The translations under genes were made by a program, and so were the position numbers. From the NCBI GenBank assembly GCA_038239195.1, contig JBBSEZ010000072.1:1-28350 (forward strand): 28,350 bases of DNA, given 5' to 3'. This DNA comes from JBBSEZ01 sp038239195. GTDB lineage: Bacteria; Planctomycetota; Planctomycetia; Gemmatales; Gemmataceae. Under the pieces are notes generated by a model that saw only the letters and a list, made by a program, of their open reading frames with translations, ran no database searches and was not told where the DNA came from. This document shows, piece after piece, positions 17,393 to 26,157 of this stretch. The stretch's first letter is position 1. Each line of letters starts with the position of its first letter.

Positions 17393-19243
17393 ATGCGCTC
17401 ATTCCGTCCCGCCCTTGCCGCGCCCGCGCTGCCCCTTTCCCTGGACGGCGTGCGGGCCCTCATCGCCGATGCGTTTCGCCCCGCCCACTTTTTCCTCGCG
17501 CCCGCTCTCGCCGTCGAATGGGAACGTCGCGAGCGGGAAGAGGTCGTCTGGGAGGTGTTCCAGGGGCGCCTGCTCGATCCCGCCCACAGCCGGACGCAGC
17601 GGTCGTTCGAGACATGGGCCCTGTACCAGATCGGCAAAGGAGGAAGAGCCGCCGAGCCCCTGCTGGCGCTGTACCTGGACGCGGGAGCGGGCGAACTGCA
17701 CGTCGTTCGCGGCCTCGACAGTTACGCCTGGGAGGGCTACGACGCGGGCAACGGCACCTTCCTCAGCCGCGAGCGCCGCAAGTGGGTGCGCGAACTGGCC
17801 GGCACGCTCCGCCTGGAGCAATTCGCCCACCTCGGCGAGCTGCGCGACGAGCTCACGTGCCGGCTCTTCCACGCCGTCGTCGGCACGCGCCTGCCGCTGT
17901 CGTCGGTGGAAGCGCCGCTGCCCGGCTTCAGCTTCGGCGCACTGTTCTACTGCTACCGCGGCCCCGCCCTCGCGGGCGATCCGCTGCGCTCGGGAAGCGA
18001 TCTTGTCCGGGGCATGCTGACGGCCGAGGTAGGCGAGAAGGAGGCGGCCCGCGTGCTGGAGGCGATGCTGCGCGCCGCGACGGGGGAAGAATTGCCCACG
18101 GCCGCCGGCGCCTTCGTGGCGCGCTGGAAAGCGTTGGGCCGGACCAGCGCCGAGCTGACGTCTCTGCTGCGCACTCTGTTCAACCAGGTCTCGCTGTCGC
18201 CCTGGACCGACTTCGCGGAGCAGACGTTAGCGTTTCTGCGCCACGCGGAGCTTTCGGTCGAGGAGATCGTCGATTTCGAGGGCCATCTGTTGCGCCAGCT
18301 TGGGCGGCACCTGACGGCGTATGACCTGGTAACGTTCCACCACCGCGGCGCCAACTACCCCGACGCCCTGTTGCTCGACCGACTGCTGAAAGACTACCTC
18401 GGCCTGGCCCGCAGACGCCCCGACCTGTTCCTCGATGCCGACGCGGAAAGAGAAGAAAGTCGTCGTGCCAGGCGCCGCCGCCGCCGCGCCCTGCGCCAGG
18501 GCTGGCTGCTTCGACGGCGCTACGAGGGCCACCTCGTTCCCGACCTGCCGACCTCGCCGGGCGAGAATAGCCGTGCCTTGCCTCCAAGCCACCCGCGCGT
18601 TCCCGAAGAGCAGTTGTCGCAACCTGGCTGGCGGCGGCGCCGGTTGTACGATGGCGATCCCTTGACCGGCGCCGACGAGGTGCTGCTCGCCAGTGCCGCC
18701 GATCTCGACCATGCCGACGAGCGGCGCGAACTGGGTGCTGCCCTGTTCCTCGATCGGCCGTTCGGCGGCGGCAAGGCGCCGGCCGAGCCGGACGCGACGC
18801 TGCTGCTGACCAGCCTCGCCTACAGCCGGTCCCTCGCCGAGGAGCGCTTGACGATGCTGGCGCGAGACCTGAACCTGCCGGACGTCGACGTCAAGCGCTG
18901 GCGCGAGGGACTGGGCTTCGCGGGGCTGGCGCTGGACGCGATCGGTGGGCCGGTCAAGCCCGCGACGGTGGGGCTGGCGGACGCGCGGCGGTCGGCGCCG
19001 GACTTCGTGTTTCTGTCCACGCTGCCGGGGAGCGTGCGGGCCCTGCGGGAGCAGTTCGACCTGACGGAGTGGGGAGAACTGTTCGAGGGGCGCGTGCTGA
19101 TCGCGCGGTCGGCGACTGGGCCGGGGATCGTCGTCTACGACGAGAGCTTTTGTCCGCGTCTGGAACTGGAGGCGGAGCTCGGGGCGGGCTACGCCTGCCG
19201 GGCGGGGGAGGAGTGGCCGGTAGGTGGGTTGCGCCCCAGGTAG
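17393..19243 (+). CDS. Unrecognised large cytoplasmic protein, 616 aa
   Basis: Well-formed gene: GGAGG 7 nt before ATG, 616 codons, normal GC-rich codon use. I do not recognise a family. There is no signal peptide and no clear membrane helix. Residues 1-340 are mainly helical and mixed-charge. An Arg-rich segment (about 357-376, RRARRRRRRALRQGWLLRRR) and a proline-containing linker follow. The C-terminal part (about 500-616) includes APDFVFLSTLPGSVRALREQF and ends in beta-like strands (GRVLIARSATGPGIVVYDES). The Arg patch could bind nucleic acid or another polyanion. A planctomycete-specific family is likely. It converges with the DUF1501 gene. Confidence 0.75.
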   Translation: MRSFRPALAAPALPLSLDGVRALIADAFRPAHFFLAPALAVEWERREREEVVWEVFQGRLLDPAHSRTQRSFETWALYQIGKGGRAAEPLLALYLDAGAGELHVVRGLDSYAWEGYDAGNGTFLSRERRKWVRELAGTLRLEQFAHLGELRDELTCRLFHAVVGTRLPLSSVEAPLPGFSFGALFYCYRGPALAGDPLRSGSDLVRGMLTAEVGEKEAARVLEAMLRAATGEELPTAAGAFVARWKALGRTSAELTSLLRTLFNQVSLSPWTDFAEQTLAFLRHAELSVEEIVDFEGHLLRQLGRHLTAYDLVTFHHRGANYPDALLLDRLLKDYLGLARRRPDLFLDADAEREESRRARRRRRRALRQGWLLRRRYEGHLVPDLPTSPGENSRALPPSHPRVPEEQLSQPGWRRRRLYDGDPLTGADEVLLASAADLDHADERRELGAALFLDRPFGGGKAPAEPDATLLLTSLAYSRSLAEERLTMLARDLNLPDVDVKRWREGLGFAGLALDAIGGPVKPATVGLADARRSAPDFVFLSTLPGSVRALREQFDLTEWGELFEGRVLIARSATGPGIVVYDESFCPRLELEAELGAGYACRAGEEWPVGGLRPR

Positions 19244-19250
19244 GACGGTC

Positions 19251-19269
19251 TCCGCCGCGGCGCGGCGGA
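19251..19269. terminator. Hairpin between convergent genes
   Basis: TCCGCCGC (19251-19258) and GCGGCGGA (19262-19269) form an 8-bp GC stem with a 3-nt loop, exactly filling the space before the DUF1501 stop codon at 19270. Confidence 0.5.
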
Positions 19270-20646
19270 CTACATTCCCCCAAACAGCGCCGTCACCGGC
19301 CTCCCCTCGCTGATGCGCACCGGCCGGCCGTCCTTCTCGTGAACCTCCCGGTCCGGCGACAGCCCGAACGCATGATACACCGTCGCCAGCAAGTCCTCCG
19401 GCCGCACCGGGTTGTCCTTCACGTAGGCCGCCTGCTTGTCGGTCGCCCCGTAGACCTGCCCGCCGCGAATGCCGCCGCCGGCCAGCAGCACCGACTGCGC
19501 CGCGCCCCAGTGGTCGCGGCCCTGGTCCTTGTTGATCTTTGGCGTCCGCCCCATCTCGCCCATCGCCACCACGAGCGTCTCGTCGAGCAGGCCGCGCTCC
19601 TTGAGGTCATCGAGCAGCGCCGACAAGCCGCGATCCAGGGGCGGGATGCAGTAGTCGGCCTCGAGCATGGCGTAGCCGCTCACCGAGCCGAGGGCCGCCG
19701 TCCCGCCGTGGTTGTCCCAGACGTTGGCGATCGTTCCACTCTTCGTCACGTAGAGCCAGTTGAACGTCACCAGGCGCACCCCCGCCTCGATCAAGCGCCG
19801 GCTGAGCAGGAAGCAGTCGCCGTACGGGTTGCGCCCGTAGCGGTCGCGCACGGCCGGGGCCTCGCGCGAGACGTCGAACGCTCGCTTGGCCACCGGCGAG
19901 GACACGATGCGCATGGCCTGCTCGTGGAACGAGGCCAGGGAGCGCGCGTGGGGGTGGTTCTGCAGCGCCCGCTCCCGCGCCTCGATGCGCCCGAGCAGGG
20001 AGTGCCGGGCCTGCATGCGCCTCGGCCCCACGTCCGGCGGCGGGGCGAGCGCGAAGGGCGCCTCGCCGGCGCGGTGGGCGCCGCGCAGTTCGAGCGGGTC
20101 GTAGCGCGGGCCGAGGAAGCCGGCGTGGGTGCCGGCGTAGGTGACCCCATCGTGGCCGATGGGCTGGGGGATCGTCACGCTCGCCGGCATGATGCCGGGC
20201 GGGGTGAAGTAGGACGTCACGCCCGCGACGTTGGGGAAGTCGGAGCGCTTGCGCTGGTTGGTGGGGACACGCAGCGCCGGGTTCGGCTTGCCGGTCAGCA
20301 TGTGGTAGACGCCGGCCTCGTGTTCGTTGCTGGGGTGCGTGACCGAGCGCACCACGGCGAGCTTGTCGGTGTGGCGGGCCAGCAGCGGCATCCGGTCGCA
20401 GACGTCGATCCCCGGTACGCGCGTGCGGATGGGCTTGAAGTGACTGCGGATGCCCTGCGGCGCGTCGGGCTTCATGTCCCACAGGTCTTGCTGCGGCGGC
20501 CCGCCCCACAGGAACAGGAGGATGCACGACTTCGCGCGCGCGCGTCGCGCCGGCCGCTCCTCCGCCGCGCGCAGCAGCCCCGGTAGCGTGAGGGCGCCGA
20601 GGCCGAACTGTCCGAGCTCTAACATCGCGTCGCGCCGATTCAGCAT
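19270..20646 (-). CDS. DUF1501 family protein (sulfatase/alkaline-phosphatase-like fold)
   Basis: A 458-aa member of the DUF1501 family, abundant in planctomycetes and annotated as 'sulfatase-like' from its fold. The N-terminus MLNRRDAMLELGQFGLGALTLPGLL has the twin-arginine-like start seen in this family, so export is likely. Family landmarks are LFLWGGPPQQDLWDMKPDAP (45-64), VTHPSNEHEAGVYHMLTG, WDNHGG and MGEMGRTPKINKDQGRDHW. The reaction is not established. The start at 20646 was chosen over 20679 because it matches the family N-terminus and has GGGGGGA 6 nt upstream. The earlier ATG lies inside the palindrome at 20674-20709. The usual DUF1549/DUF1553 partner is absent. Confidence 0.88.
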   Translation of the reverse strand: MLNRRDAMLELGQFGLGALTLPGLLRAAEERPARRARAKSCILLFLWGGPPQQDLWDMKPDAPQGIRSHFKPIRTRVPGIDVCDRMPLLARHTDKLAVVRSVTHPSNEHEAGVYHMLTGKPNPALRVPTNQRKRSDFPNVAGVTSYFTPPGIMPASVTIPQPIGHDGVTYAGTHAGFLGPRYDPLELRGAHRAGEAPFALAPPPDVGPRRMQARHSLLGRIEARERALQNHPHARSLASFHEQAMRIVSSPVAKRAFDVSREAPAVRDRYGRNPYGDCFLLSRRLIEAGVRLVTFNWLYVTKSGTIANVWDNHGGTAALGSVSGYAMLEADYCIPPLDRGLSALLDDLKERGLLDETLVVAMGEMGRTPKINKDQGRDHWGAAQSVLLAGGGIRGGQVYGATDKQAAYVKDNPVRPEDLLATVYHAFGLSPDREVHEKDGRPVRISEGRPVTALFGGM

Positions 20647-20673
20647 GGCATGTCCCCCCGGAAGCGCATTCCC

Positions 20674-20699
20674 GGCCATTTAGCCGCCAAGCTCGGCGG

Positions 20700-20709
<10 letters not shown>
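20674..20709. repeat. Perfect 15-bp palindrome across the htpG stop codon
   Basis: GGCCATTTAGCCGCC (20674-20688) and its exact complement (20695-20709) enclose the loop AAGCTC. It covers the htpG stop (20700-20702) and lies just upstream of the DUF1501 start. It probably terminates or attenuates htpG transcription before DUF1501. Confidence 0.65.
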
Positions 20710-22592
<1,883 letters not shown>

Positions 22593-22634
22593 CGCAACGA
22601 TACCTCGCGAACGGGGGAGTACTTGCTTCGTGCA

Positions 22635-22817
22635 TTATAGAGGGAGCGCGGGAAGGCGCGGAGGGTGGCGAGGAAGGTGCGCGATGGCCCATCGAGATGG
22701 GGGAAGGGGTGGGTCGGCCTGGTCGTGCTCTTCGAGCCAGTCGGCGTAGACGAGTCGGCGCTCGTCGCTGTCGGGGTCGTCGAGGATTGCCTGGAGCAGC
22801 GCAGCGCCGGTAGACAT
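22635..22817 (-). CDS. Truncated TIGR02996-domain protein
   Basis: A 60-aa protein starting at 22817 with GGGAGG upstream. The first 30 residues, including ALLQAILDDPDSDERRLVYA followed by DWLEE, are the TIGR02996 repeat-companion domain, a Gemmata-type N-terminal domain usually followed by leucine-rich or other repeats. Here the conserved part stops after DWLEE, where full versions continue into 'GDPR-EFI'. The rest (PPLPPSRWAIAHLPRHPPRL) looks random. It is probably a degraded or relic gene. It lies directly upstream of htpG, and its transcript may continue into it. Confidence 0.6.
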   Translation of the reverse strand: MSTGAALLQAILDDPDSDERRLVYADWLEEHDQADPPLPPSRWAIAHLPRHPPRLPALPL

Positions 22818-23031
22818 CGGAGGGGCCTCCCACAAGGGACACCGTCAGCATCGCGGGTGGGCGGGCGGTCGTCAACAGGCTGGACGTCCTCGACCGACGA
22901 GACAGGCGAAAAGCAGCAGCATCCCGCCTTCCCTTCGCGTATAGTGGGGCTGGAGCGTTTTGCCGCCGAGGGCCCGCCCTTCCCGGCAGTCGCCCGCGGT
23001 CGATCATTCGGCCCCGGTAGGAGTCAGCGCC

Positions 23032-23568
23032 ATGCAGCCTCCCGATTGTCCGAGCCCCAGCGCCCGCAGCCTGATCGCGTCCTGGCTCTCGCTCACCGCG
23101 TTCGTCCTCCGCGCCCTGGCGGGGAAGGCGCAGGAAATGGCAGAGAAAGGCGCCGACGCCGTCAAGGACACGCTCCTCGACCTCGGCAGCCCCGCAAGCG
23201 GCGACCGCGACGAGCCGGCGGGCTGGGCCCCTCTGCCTGCCGTCCGTCCCGAGGAGTTGATAGCGGCGCTCCGCGAGCAGACCGAGCGCGTGCTGCGCGA
23301 GGAGGCGGAGGCGATCGACGAGGGCGCCTGCGGGTGCTGCGAAGAGCTCGCCGAAGCGCGTGTGCTCGCCCTCTTTGCCGAGTTGGGGGAGGAGGCCCTC
23401 GACCAGGCCCATGCGTTGCGTGTCGCCGCAGCCGCGGACCGCCCTTCCGAGCAGCAACCCGCCTTTGGCGAATGGGCGAAGAAGTATCGCCGCATGCTGG
23501 CCACCGAGGGCAGGTGGCCGGCGCGGGAGGAAGTCCCTTCCCCAGGCCCGACCGAGACGACACGATGA
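23032..23568 (+). CDS. Unrecognised protein coupled to DIP1984-family gene
   Basis: A 178-aa protein. Residues 12-31 (ARSLIASWLSLTAFVLRALA) form a hydrophobic helix, then an amphipathic helix (KAQEMAEKGADAVKDTLLD). A Glu/Ala-rich helical part follows with a CGCCEE cysteine cluster near residues 103-108. The C-terminal end is polar. I do not recognise a family. TAGGAG lies upstream of the ATG. Its stop overlaps the next start as ATGA, which argues that the two products are made together. The cysteines could bind metal, but nothing proves it. Confidence 0.65.
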   Translation: MQPPDCPSPSARSLIASWLSLTAFVLRALAGKAQEMAEKGADAVKDTLLDLGSPASGDRDEPAGWAPLPAVRPEELIAALREQTERVLREEAEAIDEGACGCCEELAEARVLALFAELGEEALDQAHALRVAAAADRPSEQQPAFGEWAKKYRRMLATEGRWPAREEVPSPGPTETTR

Positions 23569-24023
23569 AACTTGCCGAGGCCCTCTTGCTGCGTGCCGAC
23601 GTCCAGAAGAAGCTCGCTTCCCTGCAAGCGCGGGCGCAGAAATACGCCATCGTCCAGGAGGGCGAACGCCCGGCCGAAGACCCCAACGACCTCCTCCGCC
23701 AGATGGAGGCCGTCTGCGGGGAGCTCTATCGATTGGTGTTCGCGATCAACAAGGCCAACCTCCAGCACGCGATTCGCACCGGCGAAACGCTCACGGAGGC
23801 GCTGGCCCGGCGCGACGTGCTCGCCCTCCGGCATCGTGGCATCCAGAGCGTCGTCGAGGTGTGCTCGAAGCCTCCAGAGCGCTACGGGGTGAAGGAGATT
23901 CGCTGGGTCACCGCCGTTGACGTGGCCGCGCTTCAGGGGCAGTCCGACGACCTGGCCAAGCAACTCCGCGAGTTGAACGCCGCCATTCAGGAAGCGGGTT
24001 GGCAGGTGGAGTTGGCCCCGTAG
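23565..24023 (+). CDS. DIP1984-family protein
   Basis: A 152-aa, mostly helical cytoplasmic protein. The N-terminus MKLAEALLLRADVQKKLASL, the segment KVQEG-like IVQEGERPAEDPNDLL, the block TLTEALARRDVLALRH and the end VDVAALQGQSDDLAKQLREL followed by AIQEAGW match the DIP1984 family (formerly called septicolysin-like), whose role is unknown. Heptad-like leucines suggest a coiled coil. The start at 23565 overlaps the previous stop as ATGA. The frame is open upstream only as a shadow of the preceding gene. Confidence 0.85.
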   Translation: MKLAEALLLRADVQKKLASLQARAQKYAIVQEGERPAEDPNDLLRQMEAVCGELYRLVFAINKANLQHAIRTGETLTEALARRDVLALRHRGIQSVVEVCSKPPERYGVKEIRWVTAVDVAALQGQSDDLAKQLRELNAAIQEAGWQVELAP

Positions 24024-24103
24024 ATTGACCGGGGAGGCAACGGGCGAGCGTGTCCCAGCGGCGGGGGACACCGCCGCACCCCGGTCGCGCGGTGGGCAGC
24101 GTG

Positions 24104-24120
24104 GAGGGTTCGATTCCCTC
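24104..24120 (+). other. Orphan tRNA T-arm-like hairpin
   Basis: GAGGGTTCGATTCCCTC has the 5-bp stem and the GTTCGATTC consensus of a tRNA T-arm. The next bases (ATTGCAC) would be the 3' acceptor strand, but no GTGCAAT partner, D-arm or anticodon arm is found upstream. It is not a tRNA gene. It may be a leftover tRNA 3' end or coincidence. Confidence 0.3.
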
Positions 24121-24308
24121 ATTGCACAACGGAGCCCAGCAAGCGGCACAACTTACGTCACACCCGGCAAGCGGCACTACCACACACGCTGACGTGGCCT
24201 CTCACCTTGTGGGCTGAATTTTCTGCGAGGCGCTGGCCGTGACGTGCGTGATACGAATCGGCCAGGACGACATGGAGTGCGTTAAGGCGACGGGCAGGAA
24301 AAGGCCTC

Positions 24309-24342
24309 CCTGTAGGACGGCTCTCCCGAGCCGTCCTACAGG
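24309..24342. repeat. Perfect 15-bp inverted repeat upstream of lptB
   Basis: CCTGTAGGACGGCTC and its exact complement enclose the loop TCCC. It lies about 110 bp before the lptB-like start and about 285 bp after the DIP1984 gene. The motif GTAGGACGG also occurs at 19240-19248, next to another hairpin, so it may belong to a dispersed family. Confidence 0.65.
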
Positions 24343-24454
24343 AAACGCAATCCTGCCGCTCGCCAGCTAAATGTCCCTTGCCCCTCGTGCCCGCAGGGGG
24401 TATAGGAGCGCGGCGGAGCATCCGTGGTCGCCAGGGCAGGGAGGACCGAGGACG

Positions 24455-25540
24455 ATGGGCATCCTGCAAGTGCGCGGTCTGGGCAAGTATTACGGTCGGC
24501 GCAAGGTGGTGGACGGGGTCGATTTCGACGTGGACGTGGGCGAGGTGGTCGGCCTGCTCGGGCCCAACGGCGCGGGCAAGACGACCAGCTTCCGCATGGC
24601 CACCGGGCAGATCACGCCCAACGAGGGCAAGGTGATCTTCGACGGCAAGGTGGTCACGCACCTGCCGATGTACCGGCGGGCCCGCCTGGGAATGGGCTAC
24701 CTGGCGCAGGAAACCAGCGTCTTCCGCAAGTTGACCGTCGAGCAAAACATCCTCGCCATCCTCGAGATGCTGCCCGTCCACCGCACCATCGGCCGCAAGC
24801 TCAACCGCGCCGAGCGCTACGAGCACACCGACCGCGTGCTGACCAAGTTTGGCCTCACCCACCTGCGCAAGAACAACGCCGCCCGGCTGTCCGGCGGGGA
24901 GAAGCGCCGGCTGGAGATCGCCCGTTGTCTGGTGTGCGACCCGCTGCTGATCCTGCTCGACGAGCCGTTCACCGGCATCGACCCGCCGACGATCGCCGAC
25001 ATCAAGAACATCATTCGCGACCTGTGCAACCAGGGCATCGGCATCCTGGTGACCGACCATCAGGTGCGCGAGATCTTCGGCGTCACCGACCGCATCTACG
25101 TCATCTTCCAGGGCAAGGTGCTGGCCCACGGCCCGCCCGCGGAGATTGCCCAGAACAAGGAAGCCATCGAGAAATACATCGGCCACACCATCGAGGGCCT
25201 GACCTTCCCGCACGCGGCCGGCATTCCGGCGGCGCCGGTTAGCGCCGGGAACGGCCTCCGGGCGGTGCTCGAACAGGAGCGCGTGCGGGGGATGCTCGAC
25301 CGGCTGCGCAGCGCCGATTATCAGGCCGCCGCCGTGGAGATCATCCAGTCCGGCCCCGGGGCCGTGCCCGCCCTGGTCGATGGGCTGGAGTGGCGCGACG
25401 TGGAGATGCGTCGCCGGGCCTACGAGGTGCTGCGGCGCCTGATCGAAGGCGTGACGTTCGACTACTCGGCGCCCGAGGCGCAGCGCAGCCAGCAGATCGC
25501 GGCGCTGCGGGCGCGGCTGGCGCCGCGCGCCGCCGGGTGA
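24455..25540 (+). CDS. lptB: LptB-like ABC transporter ATPase with C-terminal extension
   Basis: A 361-aa protein. Residues 1-245 match LptB, the ATPase that powers lipopolysaccharide export through LptFG. Motifs are Walker A GPNGAGKTT (36-44), Q85 of the Q-loop, the signature LSGGEKRRLEIAR (145-157), Walker B LLILLDEP (164-171) and H202 (VTDHQ). The C-terminal tail IEKYIGHTIEGL (238-249) fits where LptB normally ends. About 110 more residues follow, helical and resembling a short HEAT-like pair (EIIQSGPGAVPALVDGLEWRD...). No other lpt genes are nearby. The ATG at 24455 follows GAGGAC. A generic branched-chain-type ATPase is the main alternative. Confidence 0.82.
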   Translation: MGILQVRGLGKYYGRRKVVDGVDFDVDVGEVVGLLGPNGAGKTTSFRMATGQITPNEGKVIFDGKVVTHLPMYRRARLGMGYLAQETSVFRKLTVEQNILAILEMLPVHRTIGRKLNRAERYEHTDRVLTKFGLTHLRKNNAARLSGGEKRRLEIARCLVCDPLLILLDEPFTGIDPPTIADIKNIIRDLCNQGIGILVTDHQVREIFGVTDRIYVIFQGKVLAHGPPAEIAQNKEAIEKYIGHTIEGLTFPHAAGIPAAPVSAGNGLRAVLEQERVRGMLDRLRSADYQAAAVEIIQSGPGAVPALVDGLEWRDVEMRRRAYEVLRRLIEGVTFDYSAPEAQRSQQIAALRARLAPRAAG

Positions 25541-25610
25541 GGACGGGCCGCGCGAGGGGGGCGGCGCATAGAATCACGTGCGTCGCCTTCTTCTCGAACG
25601 GAGCCCTGCC

Positions 25611-26087
25611 ATGTCGGCCCTGCCGCAGATGATCGAAGCCTACCTCGCCGGCCCGCCGCTGTTGCGCAAGGCGGTCGCCGGCATGACGCGCGAGCAGTTG
25701 CTGGCGCGCCCCATCCCCGGCAAGTGGAGCACCCTGGAGGTCGTCTGCCACCTGGCCGACTTCGACCCCATCCTCGCCGACCGGATGAAGCGCATCCTCG
25801 CCCTGGACAACCCCCCGCTCGTCGGCGCCGACGAGAACCGCTTCGCCGCCGCGCTGGCCTACCACGACCGCGACCTCGAGGAAGAGCTCGCCATCCTCGA
25901 GCACACGCGCTCGCAGATGGCGCGCATCCTCCGCAAGGCGCCCCCGGAGGCCCTCCAGCGCTCCGGCACCCACAACGAGCGCGGCCCGCTCACGCTGGAG
26001 CGCATGCTGACGCTCGCCACCAACCACCTACCTCATCACGCGCAGTTCATCGCCGAGAAGCGCAAGGCGCTGGGGCTGGCGGGGTGA
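25611..26087 (+). CDS. DinB-family putative metal-dependent protein
   Basis: A 158-aa four-helix-bundle protein of the DinB/YfiT superfamily, which includes metal-dependent thiol transferases. The likely metal triad is H47 (VCHLADF), H139 and H143 (TNHLPHHAQFI), with the spacing usual for the family. The start PQMIEAYLAGPPLLRKAVAG and the segment GKWSTLEVVCHLAD are typical. GGAGC precedes the ATG at 25611. It is 70 bp downstream of the lptB-like gene on the same strand and may share its transcript. The substrate is unknown. Confidence 0.85.
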   Translation: MSALPQMIEAYLAGPPLLRKAVAGMTREQLLARPIPGKWSTLEVVCHLADFDPILADRMKRILALDNPPLVGADENRFAAALAYHDRDLEEELAILEHTRSQMARILRKAPPEALQRSGTHNERGPLTLERMLTLATNHLPHHAQFIAEKRKALGLAG

Positions 26088-26095
26088 GGCGCGTC

Positions 26096-26155
26096 GCGAA
26101 ACGACAAGCAAGAAGGGGGGCGCGGAAGCGCCCCCCTTCTTGCTTGTCGTTTCGC
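26096..26155. terminator. Perfect 28-bp stem between convergent genes
   Basis: A 28-bp arm beginning GCGAAACGACAAGCAAGAAG (26096-26123) is exactly mirrored at 26128-26155 around a GGAA loop. It fills the whole space between the stop codons at 26087 and 26158. With no mismatch over 28 bp it should terminate both strands. Confidence 0.85.
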
Positions 26156-26157
26156 GC

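Larger units (their letters stand above)
24024..24454. other. Intergenic region with structured, repeat-containing DNA
   Basis: About 430 bp without a supportable gene. It contains a hairpin GTGTCCC...GGGACAC (24050-24071), a tRNA T-arm-like hairpin (24104-24120), a direct repeat GCAAGCGGCAC (24139-24149 and 24167-24177) and a perfect palindrome (24309-24342). An antisense open frame runs through it into the lptB gene but shows no protein features. Confidence 0.55.

Noticed and set aside
24040..24130. Possible tRNA gene
   Set aside because: Only a T-arm is recognisable. There is no matching 5' acceptor strand, D-arm or anticodon arm at the right distance.
24158..25213. 351-aa minus-strand ORF opposite lptB
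   Set aside because: It is antisense to all the ATPase motifs and itself has no recognisable feature.
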